Origin: Porphyra umbilicalis
Lineage: Eukaryota; Rhodophyta; Bangiophyceae; Bangiales; Bangiaceae
Reading direction: 5' to 3'
NCBI GenBank assembly: GCA_002049455.2
Contig: KV918910.1
Location: 114,475 to 178,474, forward strand
Length of the DNA: 64,000 bases
Shown: piece after piece, positions 34,785-44,654 of the stretch
How the letters are laid out: each line of letters begins with the position of its first letter
Position numbering within the stretch: position 1 is the first letter of the stretch
Made by a program: the position numbers and the translations under genes
The notes under the pieces: generated by a model
What the model saw: only the letters and a program-made list of their open reading frames with translations
Database searches by the model: none
What the model was told of the DNA's origin: nothing

Positions 34785-35960
34785 TCCCCGTTGGGCAGGG
34801 TTTTTTTTTCCTTTACAAGTGCCTTTCCCCCGCCCCCGCCGCCGGACGCCCCCCCCGCCGCCGGCCGCCGCCTCCGCCGCCGGCCGCCGCCCCCGCCGCC
34901 TGCCACCGACCACGCTGTCGGCCGCCGCTCCCGCCGCCGACCGCCGCCCCTACCGCCGACAGCCGCCCCCGCCACCGGCCGCCGCCCCCGCCGCCGGCCG
35001 CCGCCTCCGCCACCGGCCGCCGTCGCCGCCGATTCCGTCGCCCGGGACCCTGTCGAAAGCACTTCCGGTTGGCGCTGCCCCCGCTGTCGCCGCCGCCGCC
35101 GCCGCTGCCGCCGCCGCCGCTGGCGGCAGCTCCCTCCGCTGCCGCCGCCCCCGCCGCCGGCCGCCGTTGCCGCCGATTCCGTCGCTCGGGACAATGTCGG
35201 ACGCACCCCCGGCTGGTGCTCCCCCCGCCGTCGCCGCCGCCGCCGCCACCGCCACCGGTGCCACCACAGCAGCCGCAGACTCGACCACCGCCCCCGCCGC
35301 TGCCCGGCGTGTCGGACACCGCCGCGCACTACGGGCACGGACAAGGTACTCGGCCGCGGCCGCGTCGACAGGGGGGCGGGGGGGTGCCAGATGGGGGGAG
35401 GGCTAGGCGCGCCCGCGGATCGCCGGCGGTCGCCGTCGTACAGCGGCGAGCGAAGGAGGCGGTCGCCGTGGTGCGCGACGCGGGGGGGGGGGAAGCGCGC
35501 CCGGCAGCTGCCGCCGACGCGGCGGACCTGGGCGACGAAGCGCCCGTCTGCAACCGTGCCGCCGAAGGAGCGGCCGCTTCGGCCGGCGCCGCCGCCGCCG
35601 CCGCCGCCTTCGCCGCCGCCGCCGCCGCCGCCCCCGCCGCCGCCGCCGCCCCCGCCGCCGCCGCCACCTCCGCCGCGGCCGCCACCGCCGCCGCGTCCGC
35701 GGCGGGCGCTGCCCTGCCAGGGGATGGGCGCGGGCGGACCGACGGGAGGTGGAGGCTGCGAGCCGTCCCATTGGAGGGAGGCGGGGGCAGAGGGGTGGAC
35801 GGGCTGGGGGAAGGGACGGCGGAGAGGCAGGGAACCCCGCAAAAGCGCCAGCTGAGGTAGTGCGGATCTCAACTAGAACGGACCTGGTCGTACACACTAT
35901 GGACAACGATGTTAAGGAAAAAAAAACCCTCCCCGAAGGGAAAAAAAAACCTTTGTGTCA
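34785..35960. other. GC-triplet spacer bounded by inverted poly-T/poly-A boxes
   Basis: The spacer between the two convergent Harbinger genes is almost pure GCC/CCG repeats from 34.83 to 35.75 kb. It is bounded by CAGGGTTTTTTTTTCCTTT-like sequence at about 34797-34820 and, in inverted orientation, by TTAAGGAAAAAAAAACCCT at about 35912-35930; the similarity extends some 50 bp inward from each gene end. These boxes lie just downstream of each stop codon, so they may be matching 3' processing signals or ends of an inserted segment. No gene is inferred from the long open frames in the triplet repeat. Confidence 0.55.
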
Positions 35961-36009
35961 CCTTGCGTCTCTACACAACATACGGGGACAGCAACTCGCC
36001 GCGGTCGTT

Positions 36010-37218
36010 CTATACGTGCGCCGTCAGGACGGCACGGAGCTGCTCGTGCTCGGCGGGATTGCGAGTCTCACCCCATGCATCAAAGACAGCAACCATACCG
36101 CCCGCGGGGGGCTGCTCCACAGCGTTCAGTGCCGGGGGAAAGTCAGCGACAGCGTCAGCTGCGGCCGGGAGGCCGCCGCCGTTGCCGACGCCGCCGCCAG
36201 GTGCAGCTACCCCGGCGGCAGCAGCGCCGCCATCGCCTGACCCACCATCTTGGGCACCATGACCCCCCGCTGCAGCGGCAGCCGCACCTGCAGGACCCTC
36301 ACCCTCACCACCCGCGCTCTTACACCCGTTAGTCCCTCGTGCATGTTTGCGGCCGCTCAAAAACGTGGCTCGACGGGCCTCTACACACATAGTGTGTAGA
36401 ATGCACACCGCCTTGTAGGTCATAATCAGCTGCTTCACGGAACGGCACCGTCCTGGGTGCAAGGCAATGTGAAACCGCTTAATCAGGACGCCAAACAGCC
36501 GCTCAACATCCTTGCGAATCGCCTCCTGCAGAGGGTTGAAGGTCTTTGCCTCTTCAGTCAATGGCATGGGGTGGGGCGACACTAGGAAAGCATAACGAGG
36601 GTAGATACCATCGACAAGGTAGTATGGTAGCGTGCGAGTTGTCCCATTGATGGAAAAGGGTACGTCCCGCTGCGGCCACCGGCCGGCGGTGACGTCGAGG
36701 TAGAGGGGCGATTGGTTCATAACGTTGATGTCGTTCAAGCTCCCGGGGGCACCGACAAACAGGTGCCAAATCCACAGGTCCTCATCGCAGACGGCCTCGA
36801 CAACAACGCCGCGCGAGCCCTTCCGGCTCTGATACGCGCCCGCCATGCCCATCGGGCACTGATACCACTCCCAGTGCTTGCAATCCAGCGAGCCCATGCA
36901 TCCAGGAAAGCCACGCTCCGCATTGCGCTCCATCATCTTCTTCAGCTCCAAATTGTTAGAACGGCGCAGGGAGGTTGATCCCCACCGCCGCACAACGAAC
37001 TCCAGCAGTAGATTTGTCGCTTTCACTACAGTAGAACGAGATTGGCGCACACACTCGTCCGCACGGACGGCCGCCTCGCCATACGCGATGACGCGGAAGG
37101 CGGCAACGACCTTCTGAAGAGGGTGGGCCTGCAGGCGACCCGTCGCGTTGATCCGCTGCTGGAAGAACGGCTCGTCCTTCACTGCCTGGTAGACACGTCG
37201 AAACACACTGCGCGGCAC
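36010..37218 (-). CDS. PIF/Harbinger transposase (plant-transposon type), copy 2
   Basis: A 402-codon minus-strand frame covers the whole catalytic domain: RFRVPRSVFRRVYQAVKDE, NAERGFPGCMGSLDCKHWEW (first catalytic Asp, about 36915-36860), CDEDLWIWHLFVGAPGSLND (second Asp), YYLVDGIYPRYAFL and IRKDVERLFGVLIKRFH (catalytic Glu), then a Gly/Ala-rich linker of about 60 residues and a C-terminus ending EHEQLRAVLTAHV. These match the plant transposon protein family of Harbinger DDE nucleases. The frame is open further upstream to about 37.4 kb (LFNIQRDYFGV), but the conserved YRGS block lies in another frame, implying one frame change near 37345. So the catalytic domain is intact while the N-terminus is probably broken. 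Confidence 0.85.
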   Translation of the reverse strand: MPRSVFRRVYQAVKDEPFFQQRINATGRLQAHPLQKVVAAFRVIAYGEAAVRADECVRQSRSTVVKATNLLLEFVVRRWGSTSLRRSNNLELKKMMERNAERGFPGCMGSLDCKHWEWYQCPMGMAGAYQSRKGSRGVVVEAVCDEDLWIWHLFVGAPGSLNDINVMNQSPLYLDVTAGRWPQRDVPFSINGTTRTLPYYLVDGIYPRYAFLVSPHPMPLTEEAKTFNPLQEAIRKDVERLFGVLIKRFHIALHPGRCRSVKQLIMTYKAVCILHTMCVEARRATFLSGRKHARGTNGCKSAGGEGEGPAGAAAAAAGGHGAQDGGSGDGGAAAAGVAAPGGGVGNGGGLPAAADAVADFPPALNAVEQPPAGGMVAVFDAWGETRNPAEHEQLRAVLTAHV

Positions 37219-37735
37219 GCGAAATCGCGTCTCAAAGTCACGGTCGTCGTAGATGGGAGCCTCCGCGTTGACACCAAAGTAGTCGCGCTGGATGTTGAAC
37301 AGCCTAGCGGCAGAGTCGCGCCGCGTTTTCGGCCGACGCCCAGCAAAGAGCCACGGTAGCGACGACGGCGGTTGGCACGGCCGGAGCGCGACCGTCGTCG
37401 AAGCAGGAACAGCACGCCCATGTGGGGGCGCACAGCGGCCGTGTAGTTGGGGTTGGATCGTGTATTAGGTACCACTAATGGTTTGCTAAGAGAGCGTGTG
37501 GCAAAAAAGCCGCGGGTTCGAACCCCGGATCGCCCGCAAAGAAGCCAGGCGCTATCAGGGCGTGCGGCAATCAGGGCGTGCGCGCCCCCCACCTCCGCTA
37601 CGCCCCCACCGCCTCCATATAGGGCGCTGCGCGCTTGATCTAGCGCGCACTTTTTGGGCGCCCCGCACGCTCCATGGGGGCGCCTGTGCAGTGTTTGCTC
37701 GGGCAAATCCTAGAGGCAGCCGCGCTCCGCTCTGC

Positions 37736-37837
37736 GCGAAAAACGCAGTGTCATCTCGGAACCCTCGGGGCCCGGCTCCGGCGCTCCGTGCCTACGCTCG
37801 GGCCCCGAGGGTGCCTCGCTGACACTGCGTTTTTCGC
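37736..37837. repeat. Fold-back element, 39 bp arms
   Basis: Left arm 37736-37774 and right arm 37799-37837 are inverted copies with 35 of 39 positions matching; they begin GCGAAAAACGCAGTGTCA and contain CCCTCGGGGCCCG. The loop is 24 bp. Weak inverted similarity continues outside the arms. It looks like a small fold-back transposon remnant; no target duplication was found by eye. Confidence 0.8.
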
Positions 37838-38259
37838 CGCAGTGCTCGATACCAAACTTATATAGTAAGATGACCCGTGCATTCCGGGACATGTGATTGA
37901 TTTGGCGGCGTGCTGTGATTGGACACGAAGCCTTGGATCGATATTCATCGCATCAAACCCCCCTTTCCAAGGCTGGCATTATCTGAGTTGTCCCATCTCA
38001 CGCGGCACGCACTGACACCCCGCGATAGAATCCGATCACGAGACACCAACCGACTGCTCCGTCACCCAGCCGCAATCGACTAAAACTGTTGGTCCGCTCT
38101 CGAATGCCGAGGTCGGTCCTCATCGTAATAACTTGGAGATCCGCGCCATTATTGTTCAAAACTGATCAAGATCCTTCCAACACACGTTGCGCCCTAAACC
38201 GATATATGTCGATATACATTTAGTTTGACTCTACCAATGAGAACGCAGAACACATTGGG

Positions 38260-38315
38260 GCCGGCGCCGGACCAGCCCCATTTCGCTTCACGAATGGGGC
38301 AGGTCCAGCGCCCGC
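38260..38315. repeat. Imperfect hairpin with TGGGGC motif
   Basis: GCCGGCGCCGG-ACCAGCCCCATT is followed after a short loop by an inverted copy (AATGGGGCAGGTCCAGCGCC) with about three mismatches. It shares the TGGGGC core with the fold-back at 38700-38785. Confidence 0.55.
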
Positions 38316-38699
38316 CCCATTTCTGCGCTTCGCAGTTGATTCGTACTTCCAGGATTCCATCATTATCATTGAAGACCAGAATGGGGTCGATCGCGTTGAC
38401 AGAAAAGCCCAGTGGCCTTATTTCCTTAATAAAGAGACACGTTTCTGCTTCGTGGCGCAACGTGTAACGAATATGAGATGGGGCCGACGTTGTTTGGATT
38501 GCCCATAGAGCTCATCCAACAACAGCTGGCCCAATAGCGATATCGCACACGTTGCAGACACGTTCACATATTTATCAAAACGTGTCTATAGTTGCTTATT
38601 GGGGCAGTGTCGAGTGCGGTAACAACAACGACAGGCCCAAAAAGCGATTGGTACGTCCTGGAAGATTTAAGATCCTTCCGGTAAGTCCAAATCTCGTTA

Positions 38700-38785
38700 T
38701 TGGGGCAGCGACATCTTGGGGCCGGTGCTGCCCCAAATCGGGTCGGAATGGGGCAGAGGTGACCCCAAGAGTGTCTCTGCCCCAA
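38700..38785. repeat. Fold-back element with TTGGGGCA ends
   Basis: The sequence starts TTGGGGCAGCGACATCTTGG and ends with its near-perfect inverse (CCAAGAGTGTCTCTGCCCCAA), one indel and one mismatch apart. The loop carries a further GCCCCA/TGGGGC pair. It probably is a miniature inverted-repeat element. Confidence 0.65.
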
Positions 38786-39221
38786 CAACGGCTGCTCTCT
38801 CATTGGTCAGACGCACAACGAGGACGTGTCAAACTATGTGAAAGCATGTCTCCCTCGATGACCCACTTTCATTGGCCTTTGCCGAACAATTCAAAAGCAG
38901 GCACGCGGTGCCTGCCATCAGCCGCCGGCACCACGGCAGAGGTTGACGGGTGCGCGGCCTCGCGTCGGACTCAAAAAGACAGGGTCGTGCGGCCCGTCAG
39001 CTCTGTCACCTTTCTCAAGGGCATGACAGCGTGACAGAATGATACGCATTGGCCTCTCGCGCCACGAATCGTCGCAATGTCTCTTGCTGAGAACCACAAC
39101 GTGTTCGATTCGCGTCGCTGCTTTCCTCAACTTGCTGGAAGCGCATTGTCAACCGCTCAGAGCGAGGCCCTTTCACATGAAGTGCGAGCAGACTCTCACC
39201 AGCCACCGGCCTGTCTAGACC

Positions 39222-39397
39222 TATCGTCAGCTTTGACTAAGTTGCCCAACGGATGCCATTTCCGTTGGGGAACCGTAGGAGGTTGGGGCTCAACGCGTCT
39301 GGTTTTAGTTGTGCGTTTTTGGGCGCTGTGGGGCGTTCGTTGAACCCCTTTCCTTCGTTGAAGAGCGTTGGGGAACCGTTGGGCAATGCCCCAACGG
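39222..39397. repeat. CCAACGG-rich miniature element, left copy
   Basis: Starts TCGTCAGCTTTGACTAAGTT followed by GCCCAACGG; contains several CCGTTGGGG/CCCCAACGG words, with GTTGCCCAACGG near the left and CCGTTGGGCAAT near the right as inverted ends. The first 30 bp recur inverted at 41408-41437. Confidence 0.7.
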
Positions 39398-42300
39398 AGC
39401 CGAGCGCGTGAGTCTGACGCGATCCGTACAATATTTATTGACGCTACTGCTGCTCGTCGACCGCCATCGCCGAGGCCACGCAGGAAGAAGACGGCCATCG
39501 TCACGACGACCACCGCCGCTGCATGAGCGTCATAGCCGTGGCAACGACTAAGCAGCCCAACCATCAACGTCACACCTCCTGGCCTCCCCCAGTACACATC
39601 CGGGCCGAAAAACAGCCCTCTCATGTGCTCCACTCCCACCCGCACCCACGCTCTTCTTCACAAACACTCATCCAACACATCACCCCGTCCCACAGTCCCC
39701 CCACTTCCTCCCTGCTTCACCATCCTGGCCAAGAAGAGAACAAACGAGCACACAGAATGCACAAATTGCATGCACAAAAACAGAGCAGCGCATGGAGAGG
39801 CGGGTTAGACGCCAGGTAGAGGCAGAAACACTAACAGCAATGCACTCCCCTCGGACCCACGGCGTGTAGTTGATAATGCGAGCAGAACCCAAACAGCAGA
39901 CGCCACAGCACTCAAACGTCGGCTGCAGACACTAACAACGCTCCCCTCATCCAGTGACACGTCGCGTCGCCACTCACAAACACGACCATCCCCCCCCCCC
40001 GCCCCCTCCCAAACAAACGAAGCGAAGCAGATACCGGTAGGTACTAGACACAGCCGCAGAAGACGATTTGCCCCGCAGCACACAGCAGATCCAGAAGAGG
40101 TTAGTGATATCACAGTTCCACCCACAATCGGTTGCGGTTCCCCGCACTCCCCCCGATGCCCCCTGTCGCCAAACATAAAGAACAATGAAAGGATTACCAG
40201 TTCTCAACAATGTATAAAAGCGGTCAGATGCGGTCGTACGTGCGCACGCAAACCGGCAACGGCGCACCACCATGACGACGTCGAGGGGAGATGGCAAGAG
40301 GACGACGGCGAGTCGGTGTCGAGGCGAAGTCGTGGGAGCACCTGCACAATCAATGGTGCTTTCGCCCAATCAGAGGACGATTTGAGAGCCATCTGCAACG
40401 CTGAGCTGGAGGGCTCTGAGGGAACCTTCTGAGAGAGGTCACCTGGATGTAAGCCTCTCCAAGTGGCGGACCGTGCCGCTGCAAGGCCCCTTTTTCTGAA
40501 GATCGCGGTTAGATCGCGGTTCTGTTCCCGTAGGGCCGGCACAAGCACGACGTCGAGACGGACTGCGCACTGCGGGTGGTGCCGTTAGCCCGCGTCCGGC
40601 GGGTGATCCATGTCGTGCCCGAACTCGCACAGCTGATGGAACGCAAGAACATTGGGGCTTCCCCTGCCGCGCTGGACAGCCCGCTCGCTGAGCGTCTAGC
40701 AATGCATCACTTTTTGAGCGTCTCTTATCCATGGGACGTTTGATTTTCGTCGGTCTCCTGCTCTATTGCTATTGCTGAACTGTAGACACTGTGCTCCTTC
40801 GACCGAGTGGAGCAACACTATGCCGGTGTTCGCCGTTCCTTCCACTCTTGTTGCCAGCCGAAGTGCGCCGCGTAGCATAATCCGAGCACCATCTGTCCCC
40901 GTCAGCATGCCCAAGTGTCGTGCTGCAGCGACTAGTGGCCCGAAGTCTCGTGGATAGCTCGGCACACACGAGCTCCCCCCTCGCAGCTTGGACACATGGC
41001 TCATCAGAGAGCCGTGCGAGCGGGTATTGGGCCAGCTACTACGCTTCCCACTGTGTCTTCGGGTGGGCCCGCCCTCGAAGGACACGCCAAATACCATTGG
41101 CACGATCTCTCATTGCAATCGCCTGGAGTCCTTAGCCTCCGTCAGATCTACTCGAATGCACCAGTCGGGTCCTTAACGTGGCCTTACCGCATCTCTATCG
41201 TGTTTGACATGTGACCATCGCGAGTCTATCTTTTGCGACATGTGACCATCGCGAGCCCACCCCCCTCCAGGGGCTGGAAACGCCCAACGGAAATGGCGTT
41301 CGTTGGGGCTCCGTTCAGCTCCGTTGAGCTTCAACGGAGCCCAACGGTTTCGCGTTTAGTTGGAGGCTGTCTTCAACGGGCCGTCCGTTGAAGAACCGTT
41401 GGGCTCCGTTGGGAAACTTAGTCAAAGCTGACGATCAGGGAGCTCAAGTCTGCCGACACTGGCCTACGCATATGCACCAGCGCCCCGAATATCGGGGCGC
41501 ACTCAACAAGCCTAGCTCAAAGAGCCTGCTGGCCTCGCGCCTCAGACCGGTCTCGAGTAAAGCAACGCATCCACCCACTTACCTCCCGCTTCAGAGCATT
41601 GCCAACAACTCAGGCTATCGCTATCGGCTATTCCATTCTAGAACCAAGTCCGCGTCCTTAGACAGCCACATGTACGTCAGCGGGTTGGCTCCTGTGCTGT
41701 CATGAGCCTAAGTACCCGCAGGTTTCCTTACACCAGGCCTTGTCTGAGCCCGATCAAGACGATATTTTCTGCCAGGACTTGATTCACTGCAGCGGCAGCT
41801 GACAACTGTGGTGAGCAGCCGTATCAACCATAACGAAGGCGCAGAGAACGCTCGTCGGCAGACGGACAAAGAAACAGGTCAAAATGTGCAGCACTTGATG
41901 ACGACCACGCCTAGAAGGACGTCACTGTAGGACCATTGCCATGCACGACAGCTCTTGCGGACGTTCCCACCACCTCTGCCCAGAAGAAACTGGCAGTCAA
42001 TCTTGCAGACGTGGCGCACACGTTGCAGCCACGTGCTACTATTTGCTGTGAAACGGGTCGTTGATCCATCACATGGGCCAATCAGAGGCCCCCGTGAGAT
42101 AGCCTCGGCTATCCTAAAAGCTATTCCGACTCGAAATAGAAAAGCGATAGCCGCACAGCTATTCTTGGTCAGCGGAAGCCAGAATCAAGTAGGTAGTTCG
42201 ATTTCCATGGCCCGAATAAAAAAAGGGCTTCTTCGTCTAAAAAGTGGTGTTACATCGGACTTCAGGTGCTTAATGGGACACGTTGTGCAACGTGGCATGA

Positions 42301-42870
42301 ATATGGGGATAGCATCTCATTGTTAACAATGCTCTCACAGAAAGCAACCGACACCCGCAGCCCGGCGCGGCCACAGTCGTCTATGGGCACGAGATGGCAT
42401 GACAGAGACTGACGGGACGGTGAGGTGGCGCCATCGTTCTCCCGTTAAAAAAAACCCGCGTTCTATCGACGATGTCCCCAGAGAGACTCAACGTTCCACT
42501 CCCGGGTCGGGTAGGCCACGAACAAAGGGCGCAGAAGCGGGGTACGCGCGCGGGCGTGCGCCCGCGGCGCACGCGCACGCCCGACACCCGTCATGCGCAC
42601 ACGCAGTCACCCAGCCTCGCAGAGCAGACACAATGCAAGCAGATACCACGAGCTCAGCCTCGCTGCCAAGGAGCGCGTGGCAGCGCACTACCCGTGCCGC
42701 GCGTGCCGCCCGCGCCGCCACCACGTGCCTGCCACAGGCGCCGCCCGTCGCCCCACGCCGAGTGGTCGCTCCTCCACGTGCCAGGTGGGACGTTTGACGC
42801 CGTCGACGCGGCCGTGCCGCCCCCACCCCCACACCCTCCCCGGCCTGCCCCCCGCGCGCGCGCCGCCCCG
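39398..42870. other. Spacer, nothing recognisable besides the right miniature element
   Basis: Composition is balanced. Open frames are short on both strands and carry no motifs. Around 42.09-42.17 kb ATAGCC/GGCTAT words recur as a small inverted cluster. No promoter or RNA gene is claimed. Confidence 0.45.
41275..41437. repeat. CCAACGG-rich miniature element, right (inverted) copy
   Basis: Ends with AACTTAGTCAAAGCTGACGA, the inverse of the start of the copy at 39222, and begins CGCCCAACGGAAATGGCGTT, which is the inverse of an internal part of that copy. It contains at least six CAACGG/CCGTTG words. The flanks of the pair do not match each other, so they are two insertions of one family rather than the two ends of a single element. 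Confidence 0.65.
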
Positions 42871-42882
42871 CCCGCCCGTCCG

Positions 42883-44651
42883 TCACGGCAGCTGTGCGTT
42901 GCCCGACGCCCACGGCCCGACCGGCAGGGCCGCGATGCCGCCGCGCGCCACCGCCGCGTCGCGCAAATCCCGCGCGTGGTCGGGCAACCACAGCAGCGTC
43001 GGGGTGCTGCGGGACACGTCCAGGGCCACCACCCGCTCGACGCGGCCGTCGGGCCCGACGGCCACGGTGCCGGGCGCCCAGCGGAGGAGGAACCACAGCG
43101 GCCGCCCGCCCGCCGTCGGGGAGGTGCCCGCGTCGGCGCGCGCCGCCCAGGCGGCGCCCGCGGCGGCCACCCACGCGTCGCTCGCCGCGAGCACCGTGCG
43201 CGCCGAGGGGGGGACGCCGTACGCGTTGGCGTCGACGCCGTCGGGCGGCGGCACCCCGACGCCGTCCCACACCTCCACCCGCAGCGGCTCCTCGGAGCGC
43301 ACACGGAGGACGCGGCCGACCTTGAGGTACGTGGGGTGGTCAAACACGAGCGCCCGCCACTCGTACGGGCGCGTAAAGGCGTGGCGCGCGATAAAGGCGG
43401 CGGACCAGGTGCGGAGGCGCCGCACCTGCGCCCGGTCGGCCGCCGACAGGGCCCGCCGCAGCGCCGGCCCAAACACCTCGGGGGCCTCCACGTCCTCAAG
43501 GGCGGGGCCGCCCCCCCCCCCGCGCGCGCCGCCGATACCCGGCCCCGCCCAGCGGAGGAGGGTGCCTTCCGTCATGGGGCCCGGCTTGCCGAGGTCCACC
43601 CGCAACACCTTGCGCGCGCGCTGCGGGTCGCGCGGGTCCTGCTTTAAGCGGGACACGCCGACCACGGTGGCGTGCACGACGGCGACAACGTCCCCCACCG
43701 CCAGCGCCGGCAGCGCCGCCACGTCGAGCGCGTGGAAGCGGTACACCTGCGTCGGCGCGTCCCCCGTCGTTGGGTGCGCGAGGAAGAGCGCGGAGCGGCC
43801 GTCGGTGCCGCCCGTTGCGTACGGCGCAATGGCCGACCAGAGGACGCCGAAAAAGGAGCACCGCTCGTCTAGGGGCGGGAGGGAGTAGTCGAGCCCCCCC
43901 TCCCCGTCGCCGCGGTCCTCTGCGGCCGCCCACAAGGCGCCGGGGGTGGTCGTCGCGAGGCCGTCGGCGGGGGGGGGTCGGGCCCCGTCGCGTCCGCAAC
44001 CGCCTCGGCCCCACAGCACGCCACGCAGCTGTTGGGGGCGGCCGCCGCGCAGGCGTCGAGCGACGCGGCCGCCGCCACCTCTTCCGCCGCGACCGCCGCG
44101 GCGCGGGCGGCCGCCGCACCGGCGCCCGTCAGAGGGGGGGGCCCCCCGCCGGGGGGTGCGCCCGCCGCCGCGCCGGGCGGTTGGCCACCGCCGCCGTCGG
44201 CGGGTCCTCCGCCGTCCCCGTCCCCGTCCCCGCCGTCAAAGAGGTGGGTGGCACCGCCCCCAGCGCCGCCGCCGCCGCCACCCCACACCGCGCCGCCGCC
44301 GCCGCGGGTGGTGGAGCAGGCCGACGGCGCGCCGGTGCGCGGCGGCAACGTCCCCGCCACCCCCACCGCCGCCGCCGCCGCCGCCGCCGCTGCCGCCGCA
44401 CCCGCCGCCGCCCGACCGCCGTTGCCGCCCGGTCGCGGCGCCTTGGCGACCCGCCCCCGCGCCGGCGGGGGGCCCCCCGTGAGGTCCACAAACGGCACGC
44501 CGCGGGCCGTGGCGCCGCCGCGTTGCATGGCGCGCCGCCGGCGCCGTCGGCGCGCGCGCGCGCGCGCCGCCGAGCAACGCCGCGGTGGCGGCGGGGGGTT
44601 GGCCCTCGTACCAACAAGAGGTGCGGGGGGGGAAAGGCGGCCGCGCGCCAC
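42883..44651 (-). CDS. POT1: POT1-like telomere end-binding protein with two OB folds
   Basis: The main frame (44019-42883) contains an OB-fold matching the telomere end-binding family: DYSLPPLDE, then GVLWSAIAPYATGGTD (the spacing from GV to GTD equals that of POT1 OB1), VGDVVAVVHATVVG and, after a loop, LRTWSAAF, the conserved Leu-Arg-x-Trp that closes OB1. A second unit follows with VGRVLRVRSEEP and VEVWDG, the core of OB2. The protein would bind single-stranded telomeric G-overhangs in the nucleus. An N-terminal low-complexity Gly/Pro/Ala part with VPFVDLTG lies in another frame (from an ATG at 44529 or 44651), joined near an 8-base G run at about 43970; an indel in that run or an intron would explain it. 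Confidence is from motif order only. Confidence 0.65.
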
Positions 44652-44654
44652 GCC

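Noticed and set aside
33764..35872. A 702-codon minus-strand open frame over the Harbinger spacer
   Set aside because: It is mostly poly-Gly/Arg/Ala from GCC/GGC triplet repeats and then runs antisense through the MYB/SANT-like ORF1. No natural protein features.
37480..37550. tRNA-like segment with GGTTCGAACCCC (B-box/T-arm look)
   Set aside because: A T-loop-like stem is present with one mismatch, but no matching 5' acceptor strand, D-arm or anticodon arm can be folded upstream. It may be a tRNA-derived SINE scrap at most.
39222..41437. The inverted 30 bp sequence pair read as terminal repeats of one 2.2 kb transposon
   Set aside because: The bases outside the two ends do not match each other as a target duplication would, and each end is inside its own CCAACGG-rich miniature element.
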